From positions 2,480,001 to 2,544,000 of the forward strand of contig NZ_CP075896.1 in NCBI RefSeq assembly GCF_018604545.1: a stretch of 64,000 nt of DNA, in the 5' to 3' direction. The notes under the pieces were generated by a model that had not been told where the DNA came from, did not search any database, and worked only from the letters and a program-made list of their open reading frames with translations. Every line of letters starts with the position of its first letter. Position 1 is the first letter of the stretch. Source of the stretch: Streptomyces koelreuteriae. GTDB taxonomy: Bacteria > Actinomycetota > Actinomycetes > Streptomycetales > Streptomycetaceae. Shown piece after piece: positions 15,852 to 23,151 of this stretch. Position numbers and translations under genes: made by a program.

Positions 15852-16814
15852 ATGATTGAGCTCGAGGGGCTGACCAAGCGTTACGGCGAGAAGGTGGCGG
15901 TCAACAACCTGTCCTTCACTGTCAGACCAGGTATCGTCACCGGCTTTCTCGGGCCCAACGGCGCGGGGAAGTCCACGACCATGCGGATGATCCTCGGTCT
16001 CGACCACCCCACCGCCGGCGATGTCCGTATCGACGGCAAGCACTACCAGCAGCTCAAGGATCCGCTGACGTACATCGGCGCCTTGCTGGAGGCCAAGGCC
16101 TGGCACGGCGGGCGCACCGCCTACAACCATCTGCTGTGCCTCGCGCAGAGCAACGGCATTCCGCGCGGCCGGGTGCGGGAGGTGCTGGAGACGGTCGGGC
16201 TGACGGCGGTCGCGAAGAAGAAGACCAAGGGCTTCTCGATGGGCATGGGGCAGCGGCTCGGCATCGCGGCCGCGCTGCTCGGCGACCCGCGGATCCTGAT
16301 GTTCGACGAGCCGGTCAACGGCCTCGACCCCGAGGGCATCCACTGGATCCGCACCCTGATGAAGTCGCTGGCCGGGCAGGGCCGGACCGTGTTCGTCTCC
16401 TCCCATCTGATGAGCGAGATGGCCCTGACGGCCGAGCATCTCGTCGTCATCGGGCAGGGGCGGCTGCTCGCGGACACCTCCATGGCCGACTTCATCGCGC
16501 GCAACTCACGGTCGTACGTCCGGGTCCGCAGCCCGCAGCGGGAGCGGCTGCTCGATGTGCTGCACGAGGCCGGGATCGTGGCCGTGGAGAGCGGCGACGG
16601 GGTGCTGGAGGTGGACGGCGGCAAGGCCGAGCTGGTCGGTGAGCTGGCGGCGCGGCACGGGCTGACGCTGCACGAGCTGAGCCCGCAACAGGCCTCGCTG
16701 GAAGAGGCGTTCATGCAGCTGACCGCGGAGTCGGTCGAGTATCACGCACACAGCGAGACGAGCCCGCAGCCGCCACAGCAGCAGCAGTGGGGCGACGGCT
16801 GGAAGAGGGGCTGA
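15852..16814 (+). CDS. ABC transporter ATP-binding protein (exporter module 1)
   Basis: The 320-residue ATPase has Walker A GPNGAGKST (residues about 38-46), the Q-loop region, signature-like FSMGMGQRLGIAAALL, Walker B ILMFDEPVNGLD, and the H-loop VSSHL. The signature deviates from LSGGQ (SMGMGQ), as in the DrrA/Ccm-like branch of ABC-2 exporters. A C-terminal accessory domain (about 215-300) is followed by a Gln/Pro-rich tail. It precedes its permease by 5 bp and resembles the ATPase at 17739-19169 over most of its length, so the two modules are tandem paralogues. The substrate is unknown; position beside scy/filP does not prove a role in polarity. Confidence 0.88.
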   Translation: MIELEGLTKRYGEKVAVNNLSFTVRPGIVTGFLGPNGAGKSTTMRMILGLDHPTAGDVRIDGKHYQQLKDPLTYIGALLEAKAWHGGRTAYNHLLCLAQSNGIPRGRVREVLETVGLTAVAKKKTKGFSMGMGQRLGIAAALLGDPRILMFDEPVNGLDPEGIHWIRTLMKSLAGQGRTVFVSSHLMSEMALTAEHLVVIGQGRLLADTSMADFIARNSRSYVRVRSPQRERLLDVLHEAGIVAVESGDGVLEVDGGKAELVGELAARHGLTLHELSPQQASLEEAFMQLTAESVEYHAHSETSPQPPQQQQWGDGWKRG

Positions 16815-16819
16815 GGAGC

Positions 16820-17590
16820 ATGGCGACGACTCAGGTCGTTCGGTCGGAGTGGACCAAGATCAGGTCGGTGGCGTCCACGGTGTGGACGCTCTCGCTCGTG
16901 GTGGTCGTGACGGTCGCCCTCGGCATGCTGATCTCGGCGCTGTCGAAGAACGAGTTCGACAGCATGAGCGCGCAGGCCCGGGCGGAGTTCGATCCGACGT
17001 TCATCAGCTTCGCGGGGATGAGCCTCGGTCAGCTCGCGATGATCGTGTTCGGTGTGCTGGTGGTGTCGAACGAGTACAGCACCGGAATGATCCGCACCTC
17101 GCTGGCCGCCGTGCCGCAGCGCGGCTCCTTTCTGTTCAGCAAGATCGCGGTGGCGAGCGGCCTCGCCCTGCTGGTCGGGCTCGTCACCAGCTTCGCCGCG
17201 TTCTTCCTGGGGCAGGCGATGCTCGGCGGGCACCGGGCGGAGATCGGTGACACGGGTGTGCTGCGGGCCGTGTTCGGCGGCGGCCTCTATATGGCGCTGA
17301 TCGCGATGTTCTCCATGGGCGTCGCCGCGATGCTGCGCTCGCCGATGCTGTCGCTGGGCATCCTGATGCCGTTCTTCTTCCTGATCTCCAACATCCTCGG
17401 CAATGTCGACGCGACGAAGAAGGTCGGCCAGTTCCTGCCCGACCAGGCCGGCAGCAAGATCATGCAGGTGGTCACGCCGATCGACGACGACACCCCGTAC
17501 GGGCCCTGGGGCGGCCTCGGGATCATGGGGCTGTGGGTGCTCGTCGCCCTGATCGGCGGGTACGTGCTGCTGAAGAAGCGCGACGCCTAG
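16820..17590 (+). CDS. ABC-2 type permease (exporter module 1)
   Basis: This 256-residue permease has six predicted hydrophobic segments. It starts with VVRSEWTKIRSVASTVWTLS, the typical cytosolic lead-in of actinobacterial ABC-2 permeases, where the EW.K.RS motif contacts the ATPase, and includes SNEYSTGMIRTSLAAVPQR between the second and third helices. The ATG at 16820 has GAGGAG just upstream, five bases after the ATPase stop. The pair would form a homodimeric exporter with its ATPase. Substrate unknown. It is clearly related to the permease at 19166-20047. Confidence 0.87.
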   Translation: MATTQVVRSEWTKIRSVASTVWTLSLVVVVTVALGMLISALSKNEFDSMSAQARAEFDPTFISFAGMSLGQLAMIVFGVLVVSNEYSTGMIRTSLAAVPQRGSFLFSKIAVASGLALLVGLVTSFAAFFLGQAMLGGHRAEIGDTGVLRAVFGGGLYMALIAMFSMGVAAMLRSPMLSLGILMPFFFLISNILGNVDATKKVGQFLPDQAGSKIMQVVTPIDDDTPYGPWGGLGIMGLWVLVALIGGYVLLKKRDA

Positions 17591-17738
17591 GCTGGGCGTC
17601 GGGGAGGGGGCTGTCGGGGCCTTCAGGGGCCCCACCCTTTACTTTCATTTGGGCGGAACCGTCAGCGCCTCGATATCCTCCTAACCCTTACGGGGGGCGT
17701 GTGCCCCGCTGTCCTGAACCTTGCGATGGGTGCGGAGC

Positions 17739-19169
17739 ATGATCGAAGCAGTCGGCCTGACGAAGCGCTACGGCGACAAGACCGCTGTGTACAACCTTTC
17801 CTTCCAGGTGCGGCCCGGAGCCGTCACCGGCTTCCTCGGGCCGAACGGCTCGGGCAAGTCGACGACGATGCGGATGATCCTCGGCCTGGACAACCCGACG
17901 GCCGGGCAGGTCACGATCGGGGGCTATCCGTACCGCAAGCTGCCCAACGCCGCCCGCCAGGTCGGCGCCCTGCTGGACGCCAAGGCCGTGCACGGTGGCC
18001 GGGCCGCCCGCAACCACCTGCTGTGCCTGGCCCAGCTCTCCGGCATCCCGGCCCGGCGCGTGGACGAGGTGCTCGGGGTCGTCGGTCTGCAGGAGGTGGC
18101 CAAGAAGCGGTCCAAGGGCTTCTCCCTCGGCATGGGGCAGCGCCTCGGCATCGCCGCCGCGCTGCTCGGCGACCCGCAGGTGCTGCTGTTTGACGAGCCG
18201 GTCAACGGCCTCGACCCCGAGGGCATCCTCTGGGTGCGCAACCTGATGAAGGCGCTGGCGGCGGAGGGCCGTACGGTCTTCGTCTCCTCCCATCTGATGA
18301 GCGAGATGGCGCTGACCGCCGACCACCTCATCGTCATCGGGCGCGGACAGCTGCTCGCCGACATGAGCGTCACGGCCTTCATCTCCGCGAACTCCGCGGA
18401 CTTCGCCCGGGTCCGCACACCCGACACCGAGCCGCAGCAGCGCGAGAAGCTGTCGGCCGCGCTCACCGAGTCGGGCGGGCACGTGCTGCCCGAGCAGGAC
18501 GGCGCGCTGCGCGTGACCGGGCTGCCGCTCCCCCGCATCAGCGACATCGCGCACACCGCCGACGTACGGCTGTGGGAGCTGTCGCCGCACCAGGCCTCGC
18601 TGGAGGAGGCGTACATGCGGATGACGCAGGGCGCCGTCGACTACCGCTCGACCATCGACCAGAAGGAAGGCCTCCAGCAGCAGCTGCCGCCCGGCGCGCA
18701 GCCGCCGATGCCGGTGCCGGGGCAGGGCCAGCCGGGCTGGTACGCCCCGCCGCCGCCCCAGCAGGGCGGGCAGCCGCTGCCGATGCCGCCGCAGGGCGCG
18801 CCCGGTCAGGCTCCGGCGGGCCCGTACGGCGCACCCGGGGCGCCCGTGGCTCCCAGCGCGCCCGGGTCCGCTCCGAGCGCCCCCAGCACACCCGGCGCCT
18901 CCGGCGCGGGAGCACCCAACCCGTACGCCCAGCCCGCGCCTCAGGCGCCGCAGGCGCCCCAGGCTCCGGCGCAGCCCGCCTCCCAGGCGCCCCAGGCCCC
19001 CGGGCAGCCCGCCGGTCAGGCGCCGCAGGCCTCCGCCGCTCCCGCGCGGCCCGCCGCCGCTCCGGCTCCGCAGGCGGCTGCCCAGCCGCCCGTGCCCCCG
19101 CAGGCGCCCGCCGCTCCGCCGGCTCCCGCCCCGACCTCCGACCTGACCAAGCCCGAGGACGCCCGATGA
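17739..19169 (+). CDS. ABC transporter ATP-binding protein with Pro/Ala/Gln-rich tail (exporter module 2)
   Basis: The 476-residue protein has an ATPase part (1-310) paralogous to the first module: GPNGSGKST, FSLGMGQRLGIAAALL, VLLFDEPVNGLD and SSHL. Unlike the first module it carries a tail of about 160 residues made of Pro, Ala, Gln and Gly (QAPQAPGQPAGQAPQ-like repeats), very probably disordered and cytoplasmic. Its stop overlaps the permease ATG (ATGA). The permease N-terminus is also Pro/Gln/Ala-rich, so the extension seems to have spread across the gene junction. I took ATG 17739, since MIEAVGLTKRYG matches the first module; an upstream ATG exists at 17721. Confidence 0.87.
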   Translation: MIEAVGLTKRYGDKTAVYNLSFQVRPGAVTGFLGPNGSGKSTTMRMILGLDNPTAGQVTIGGYPYRKLPNAARQVGALLDAKAVHGGRAARNHLLCLAQLSGIPARRVDEVLGVVGLQEVAKKRSKGFSLGMGQRLGIAAALLGDPQVLLFDEPVNGLDPEGILWVRNLMKALAAEGRTVFVSSHLMSEMALTADHLIVIGRGQLLADMSVTAFISANSADFARVRTPDTEPQQREKLSAALTESGGHVLPEQDGALRVTGLPLPRISDIAHTADVRLWELSPHQASLEEAYMRMTQGAVDYRSTIDQKEGLQQQLPPGAQPPMPVPGQGQPGWYAPPPPQQGGQPLPMPPQGAPGQAPAGPYGAPGAPVAPSAPGSAPSAPSTPGASGAGAPNPYAQPAPQAPQAPQAPAQPASQAPQAPGQPAGQAPQASAAPARPAAAPAPQAAAQPPVPPQAPAAPPAPAPTSDLTKPEDAR

Positions 19170-20047
19170 GCAGCCCCCAGCCCCAGACACCGCAGGCCGC
19201 GCCCACCTGGCAGCAGGCGGCGGCCCCCGGCTCTGCTTACCCCGCCCCCGGCTACACCTCGCCGATCCCGGTCGTGCGCACGCACCTCGGGCACGCCATC
19301 GCCTCGGAGTGGACGAAGATCCGTTCGGTGCGCTCCACCATGTGGACGCTCGGCGTGTTCGTCCTGCTCGTCGTCGGCATCGGCCTGCTGACCGGCGTGG
19401 TGGTGGCGAACTCCGACCCGGCCCTGTCCGGCGAGAGCCCGCTCGGCCTCGGCTTCTTCGGGCTGCTGCTGGGCAGCATGTGCGTCATCACGCTGGGCGT
19501 GCTGACCACCGCCTCGGAGTACGGCACCGGCATGGTGCGCACCACGATGGTCGCCTGCCCGAGCCGCGGCCGGGTGCTGGCGGCGAAGGCCATCGTGTTC
19601 TTCCTGGTCGCGTTCGTGGTGACGCTGGTGTCCTCGTCCCTCGTCGCCTTCCTGCACGTCGCCATGCTGGAGGGCGACGGCGCCAAGTCCCCCACCGGCG
19701 GGGAGTGGCTGAAGGCCACGGTCGGCATGTCGGCCTACATCGCGCTGCTGGGCCTGCTCTCGCTCGCCGTCGGCTCGATCATCCGGCACTCTGCGGGCGC
19801 CATCACCATCATGATCGGCACGGTGCTCGCCCCGCTGGTGATCGCGCTGTTCATGTTCTCGGAGTCGCTGGTGGCCGTGCGCGACGCGCTGTTCGAGTAC
19901 TCCATCCCGAACCAGCTGAGCATCTTCTACGCCAACTCCCTCAGCGAGTCCGGCCCGTCCGGCTGGGACCCGCTGTGGATCATCCTCGCCGCGACGGCCG
20001 TGGCCTTCGCCGCCGCCTTCGCGCTGCTGGAGAAGCGGGACGTCTGA
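19166..20047 (+). CDS. ABC-2 type permease (exporter module 2)
   Basis: The 293-residue permease has a 45-residue Pro/Gln/Ala-rich cytosolic lead. HLGHAIASEWTKIRSVRSTMWTL then begins the membrane domain of six hydrophobic segments, and TASEYGTGMVRTTMVACPSRGR is the loop shared with the first permease. The start codon overlaps the ATPase stop, so expression is coupled. It ends 6 bp from the convergent gene at 20054. It would pair with its own ATPase as an exporter of unknown substrate. Confidence 0.87.
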   Translation: MSSPQPQTPQAAPTWQQAAAPGSAYPAPGYTSPIPVVRTHLGHAIASEWTKIRSVRSTMWTLGVFVLLVVGIGLLTGVVVANSDPALSGESPLGLGFFGLLLGSMCVITLGVLTTASEYGTGMVRTTMVACPSRGRVLAAKAIVFFLVAFVVTLVSSSLVAFLHVAMLEGDGAKSPTGGEWLKATVGMSAYIALLGLLSLAVGSIIRHSAGAITIMIGTVLAPLVIALFMFSESLVAVRDALFEYSIPNQLSIFYANSLSESGPSGWDPLWIILAATAVAFAAAFALLEKRDV

Positions 20048-20053
20048 GTCCCC

Positions 20054-20386
20054 TCAGAATCTGGGCGAGTTACGGGACCGCTGCACCCCCGGGGTGCGGC
20101 GGTCCCGCGCGTTCCAGCAGGCCTTGTGCCAGTGCCGGCGGTCGTCGACGCCCGCGTGCTCGGACCAGGCCACCACGTGCGGCACACCGTCGGGGATCAG
20201 CTGGTCGCAGCCGGGGCAGCGGTAGGACTTGCCCTGCGCGCTCGCGCCGGCCACATGCCGCACGCTCCAGTTCTCACCCTGCCAGTTCTCCGAGGACTGC
20301 CAGCCGCCGTAGCGGCCGGGGCTGTCGTCCTCGGCGCTCCGGCCGGACGAACCGGCATCCTTGGGTCGGTTACGACGCGGGGACAC
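20054..20386 (-). CDS. Small zinc-ribbon-like protein of unknown function
   Basis: The 110-residue protein has a basic, disordered N-terminus (MSPRRNRPKDAG...). A compact C-terminal module follows with a CPGC pair at about 57-60, then HVVAWSEHAGVDDRRHWHKACW, giving CxxC plus His and HxxxC-type ligands. This resembles a treble-clef or zinc-ribbon site. Homologues are often labelled ATP/GTP-binding protein, but I see no nucleotide-binding motif and would not use that name. It converges with the exporter operon. The role is unknown; nucleic-acid or protein binding is plausible for a ribbon of this size. Confidence 0.6.
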   Translation of the reverse strand: MSPRRNRPKDAGSSGRSAEDDSPGRYGGWQSSENWQGENWSVRHVAGASAQGKSYRCPGCDQLIPDGVPHVVAWSEHAGVDDRRHWHKACWNARDRRTPGVQRSRNSPRF

Positions 20387-20637
20387 GGGACACCTCTCGG
20401 GGATATACAGGGAGCACGGGCCGTGTCCAGCCTACGCGGCGCGGACGAGGGTACGCGTACGGCACCAATCGCCACAAGTCCCTCTCCGGGCGAGGCGGGT
20501 GCTCCCCGGCTCTCAGCGGAACGCCCCATTCTGCAGACAATCCGCAAAATACTCCGCCCGGCCGTGTCCTCGGCACGTGTCAGACGGTTATGCCCTGTGG
20601 GGGAGCTCCGTGTCGGAGCCAAGGAAGCAGGAAAGCA

Positions 20638-21666
20638 ATGCACGTTGGAAGTTTCGTGTTGGCGGCCCAGTTCCCCGGCCAGGGCGAGGGCGAGGCGCTG
20701 CACCGCGCGGTCCGCTCGGCCGAGGTGGCCGAGGAGTCGGGGCTCGACGCGGTCTGGCTGGCCGAGCACCACTTCGTGCCGTACGGCACATGTCCGTCGG
20801 CGATCACTCTGGCGGCCTTACTGCTGGGCCGCACCCGCCGCATCCGGGTCGGTACGGCGGTGAGCGTCCTGCCCACCGCCCACCCCGTGGCCCTCGGCGA
20901 ACAGGCCGCGCTGCTGCACCACACGAGCGGCGGCAGGTTCACGCTCGGTGTCGGGCGCGGCGGCCCGTGGGTCGACCTGGAGGTGTTCGGCGCGGGCCTG
21001 GAGGCGTACGAGGAGGGGTTCCCGGAAGCCCTGGACCTCCTGGAGCGCTGGCTGCGCGAACCGTCCGTGTCGGCGGACGGGGAGCGCTTCCGCTTCCGTG
21101 AGGTCCCGGTGGTCCCGAGGCCCTCGGAGGCCCTGACGGACGTCCAGGGGCCCGAGCTGGTCGTCGCCTGCACCTCCCCGGCGAGCGTGCGGCTGGCCGC
21201 CGAGCGGGGTCTGTCGATGCTGCTCGGGATGCATGTGGGGGACGAGGAGAAGGCCGAGATGGTCGCCCTGTGGCGGCAGCACGCGCGGGCGTGCGGCCGG
21301 CCCGCCGAGGAGATCCTCGGCGCGTCCCATGTGTCGGCGGGCGTCTGCCAGATCGCGGACCGTCGGGTCGACGCGGCGGAGACGCTGATGAAGGCGATGC
21401 CGGGCTGGCTGAAGCAGGGCCTGGAGGCGCATGTCACGGTCGACGGGCGCACCCGCCGGATGCGCGACCCGCTGGCGTACACCGAACTGCTCTGCGGGCT
21501 CCACCCGGTGGGGACTCCGCGGCTGTGCGCCGACCGGCTCGCGGCGACCAGCGAGCGGACGGGCATCTCGCGCTTCGCGCTGCTCGTCGAGGGCTCCGGG
21601 GACCTGGCGGCGACCGAGGAGAACGTGCGGCGGCTGGGGACCGAGGTGCTCCCCCAACTCGTCTGA
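20638..21666 (+). CDS. Luciferase-like (LLM class) flavin oxidoreductase with a TTA codon
   Basis: The 342-residue TIM-barrel protein is of the bacterial luciferase/F420-dependent family: VWLAEHHFVPYG, RIRVGTAVSVLPTAHPVALGEQAALL, GRFTLGVGRGG and a C-terminal GTPRLCADRLAATSE. Such enzymes use FMNH2 or F420H2; the cofactor cannot be told from sequence alone. A GGAAAG ribosome-binding site precedes ATG 20638. Codon 61 (20818-20820, in LAALLLG) is TTA, the rare leucine codon read by the bldA tRNA in Streptomyces, so translation may be limited to late growth. The 250 bp upstream shows no clear promoter or hairpin to me. Confidence 0.85.
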   Translation: MHVGSFVLAAQFPGQGEGEALHRAVRSAEVAEESGLDAVWLAEHHFVPYGTCPSAITLAALLLGRTRRIRVGTAVSVLPTAHPVALGEQAALLHHTSGGRFTLGVGRGGPWVDLEVFGAGLEAYEEGFPEALDLLERWLREPSVSADGERFRFREVPVVPRPSEALTDVQGPELVVACTSPASVRLAAERGLSMLLGMHVGDEEKAEMVALWRQHARACGRPAEEILGASHVSAGVCQIADRRVDAAETLMKAMPGWLKQGLEAHVTVDGRTRRMRDPLAYTELLCGLHPVGTPRLCADRLAATSERTGISRFALLVEGSGDLAATEENVRRLGTEVLPQLV

Positions 21667-21687
21667 GCGCGCGGTGGATTCCTGGGG

Positions 21688-21737
21688 GCTTGCCGCTCCG
21701 GTACAAAAGCGCACCTCCCGCGTACGGAGCGGCAAGC
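21688..21737. terminator. Bidirectional terminator between convergent genes
   Basis: GCTTGCCGCTCCG (21688-21700) pairs perfectly with 21725-21737. An inner GTAC/GTAC pair can extend it past a one-base bulge. It lies between the stops of the LLM gene (21666) and the SCO5389-family gene (21751). Confidence 0.85.
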
Positions 21738-21750
21738 AAGCGGCGCCGCG

Positions 21751-22143
21751 TCAGCAGTCCCGGAACTCGGGTGACTGGTTCAGCACCTGGCTGCGGACCG
21801 AGGTGAAGCGGTTCAGCTTCTCGTCGACCGAGGAGTCAAGCGGGAACACGGCCACCCGGTGGCAGTTCTGGAAAGCCAGCCGCACACCGAAGTGCCGTTG
21901 CAGCGCGCCGCGTATCGCGTCACTCGCAAGCGCACGCAGCAACTGACCGCGTGCCTGCTCGTCCGGCGGAGGCGTCTGGTTGTCGGCGAACGCACCGCCG
22001 TCCACCTTCAGCTGGGCCACCAGGGAGCTGATCATCTCCCATGCAAAGGGCAGGGAGGTCCGGACGCAGTCGACGAATTCCGCTTCGTCGACCTCGCCTC
22101 GCTCGGCCTGTTCGAGTAGGGCCGGTGAGACGTCGAGCGACAT
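21751..22143 (-). CDS. SCO5389 family protein
   Basis: The 130-residue acidic cytoplasmic protein begins MSLDVSPALLEQAERGEVDEAEFVDCVRTSLPFAWEMI and ends in SPEFRDC. It is conserved through streptomycetes as a family without known function. The middle holds a 25-residue polar linker (DNQTPPPDEQARG) and the C-terminal half RVAVFPLDSSVDEKLNRFTSVR. There are no membrane segments or known catalytic motifs. ATG 22143 has a strong GAGGAGAA ribosome-binding site; a longer upstream frame has none. It is divergent from nucS across 253 bp, where I see no certain regulatory element. Confidence 0.75.
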   Translation of the reverse strand: MSLDVSPALLEQAERGEVDEAEFVDCVRTSLPFAWEMISSLVAQLKVDGGAFADNQTPPPDEQARGQLLRALASDAIRGALQRHFGVRLAFQNCHRVAVFPLDSSVDEKLNRFTSVRSQVLNQSPEFRDC

Positions 22144-22396
22144 GAGTTCTCCTCTCGCACCCCCAACGCGTGGGGGTTGCCGGACAGATAGGGGAGGATC
22201 GCGATACCGGACACGCTGCGTACACACCTCGCGACCTCCCGTTCATACGGTAAGCAACCGGCGGTGACGGCACCAGGAGAATGCGCAGATGGGACACTCT
22301 CAATGAGCACACCGTGCACACAATCGGCCATTACCGAACACGCGTTTTCCAGGGCGAATCGCGTCGGCAGGCGCCCGTCGAGTAGCGTTGCCGACC

Positions 22397-23068
22397 ATGC
22401 GTCTCGTCATTGCCCGCTGTTCCGTGGACTACGCCGGGCGGCTCACCGCCCACCTTCCCTCGGCCCCGCGCCTGATCCTGGTGAAGGCGGACGGCAGCGT
22501 CTCGATCCACGCCGACGACCGGGCCTACAAGCCCCTGAACTGGATGTCGCCGCCCTGCACCCTGAAGGAGGGCACCGGCGAGGAAGAGGGCGTCTGGACC
22601 GTCATCAACAAGGCGGGCGAGAAGCTCATCATCACGATGGAGGAGGTTCTCCACGACTCCTCGCACGAACTGGGCGTGGATCCCGGCCTGATCAAGGACG
22701 GCGTGGAAGCGCACCTTCAGGAGCTGCTCGCCGACCGCATCGAGACACTCGGCGAGGGCTACACCCTGATCCGCCGCGAGTACCCGACGGCCATCGGGCC
22801 GGTGGACATCCTGTGCCGGGACGCCGACGGCAAGACCGTCGCGGTGGAGATCAAGCGGCGTGGTGAGATCGACGGCGTGGAGCAGCTGACGCGCTATCTG
22901 GAGCTGCTGAACCGCGACCCCCATCTCGCGCCGGTCCGCGGTGTCTTCGCCGCGCAGGAGATCAAGCCCCAGGCCCGCGTCCTCGCGACGGACCGGGGCA
23001 TCGGCTGCCAGGTCCTCGACTACGACGCGATGCGCGGCATCGAGGACGACAAGCTGCGCCTGTTCTGA
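22397..23068 (+). CDS. nucS: Mismatch-specific endonuclease NucS
   Basis: The 223-residue protein is NucS/EndoMS, the non-canonical mismatch repair nuclease that replaces MutS-MutL in most actinobacteria by making double-strand cuts at G-T, G-G and T-T mismatches. The N-terminal DNA-binding domain (1-115) is followed by a RecB-like nuclease domain. Its catalytic residues are in place: Asp137 (GPVDILC), Glu151 and Lys153 (AVEIKRRG), and the QLTRYLE helix. The C-terminal DDKLRLF is the usual beta-clamp-binding tail. It opens [16 protein letters not shown]. The ATG at 22397 fits the family. Confidence 0.95.
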   Translation: MRLVIARCSVDYAGRLTAHLPSAPRLILVKADGSVSIHADDRAYKPLNWMSPPCTLKEGTGEEEGVWTVINKAGEKLIITMEEVLHDSSHELGVDPGLIKDGVEAHLQELLADRIETLGEGYTLIRREYPTAIGPVDILCRDADGKTVAVEIKRRGEIDGVEQLTRYLELLNRDPHLAPVRGVFAAQEIKPQARVLATDRGIGCQVLDYDAMRGIEDDKLRLF

Positions 23069-23102
23069 CCTGCCCCGTCTCTACCCACCCCGCCAGACAA
23101 AG

Positions 23103-23134
23103 AGGGCCGGGTCCGCGAGCGCGGACCCGGCCCT
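23103..23134. terminator. Terminator between nucS and the convergent NTPase-like gene
   Basis: A perfect 14-bp stem (23103-23116 with 23121-23134) has a 4-base loop. It lies 34 bases past the nucS stop and 17 bases past the stop of the opposite gene, so it can serve both. Confidence 0.92.
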
Positions 23135-23151
23135 GCCGTGTGTACGGGGTG

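Noticed and set aside
19309..20637. N-terminal extension of the luciferase-like protein
   Set aside because: The extra 440 residues overlap the permease and the zinc-ribbon gene and show no similarity. A good ribosome-binding site precedes ATG 20638.
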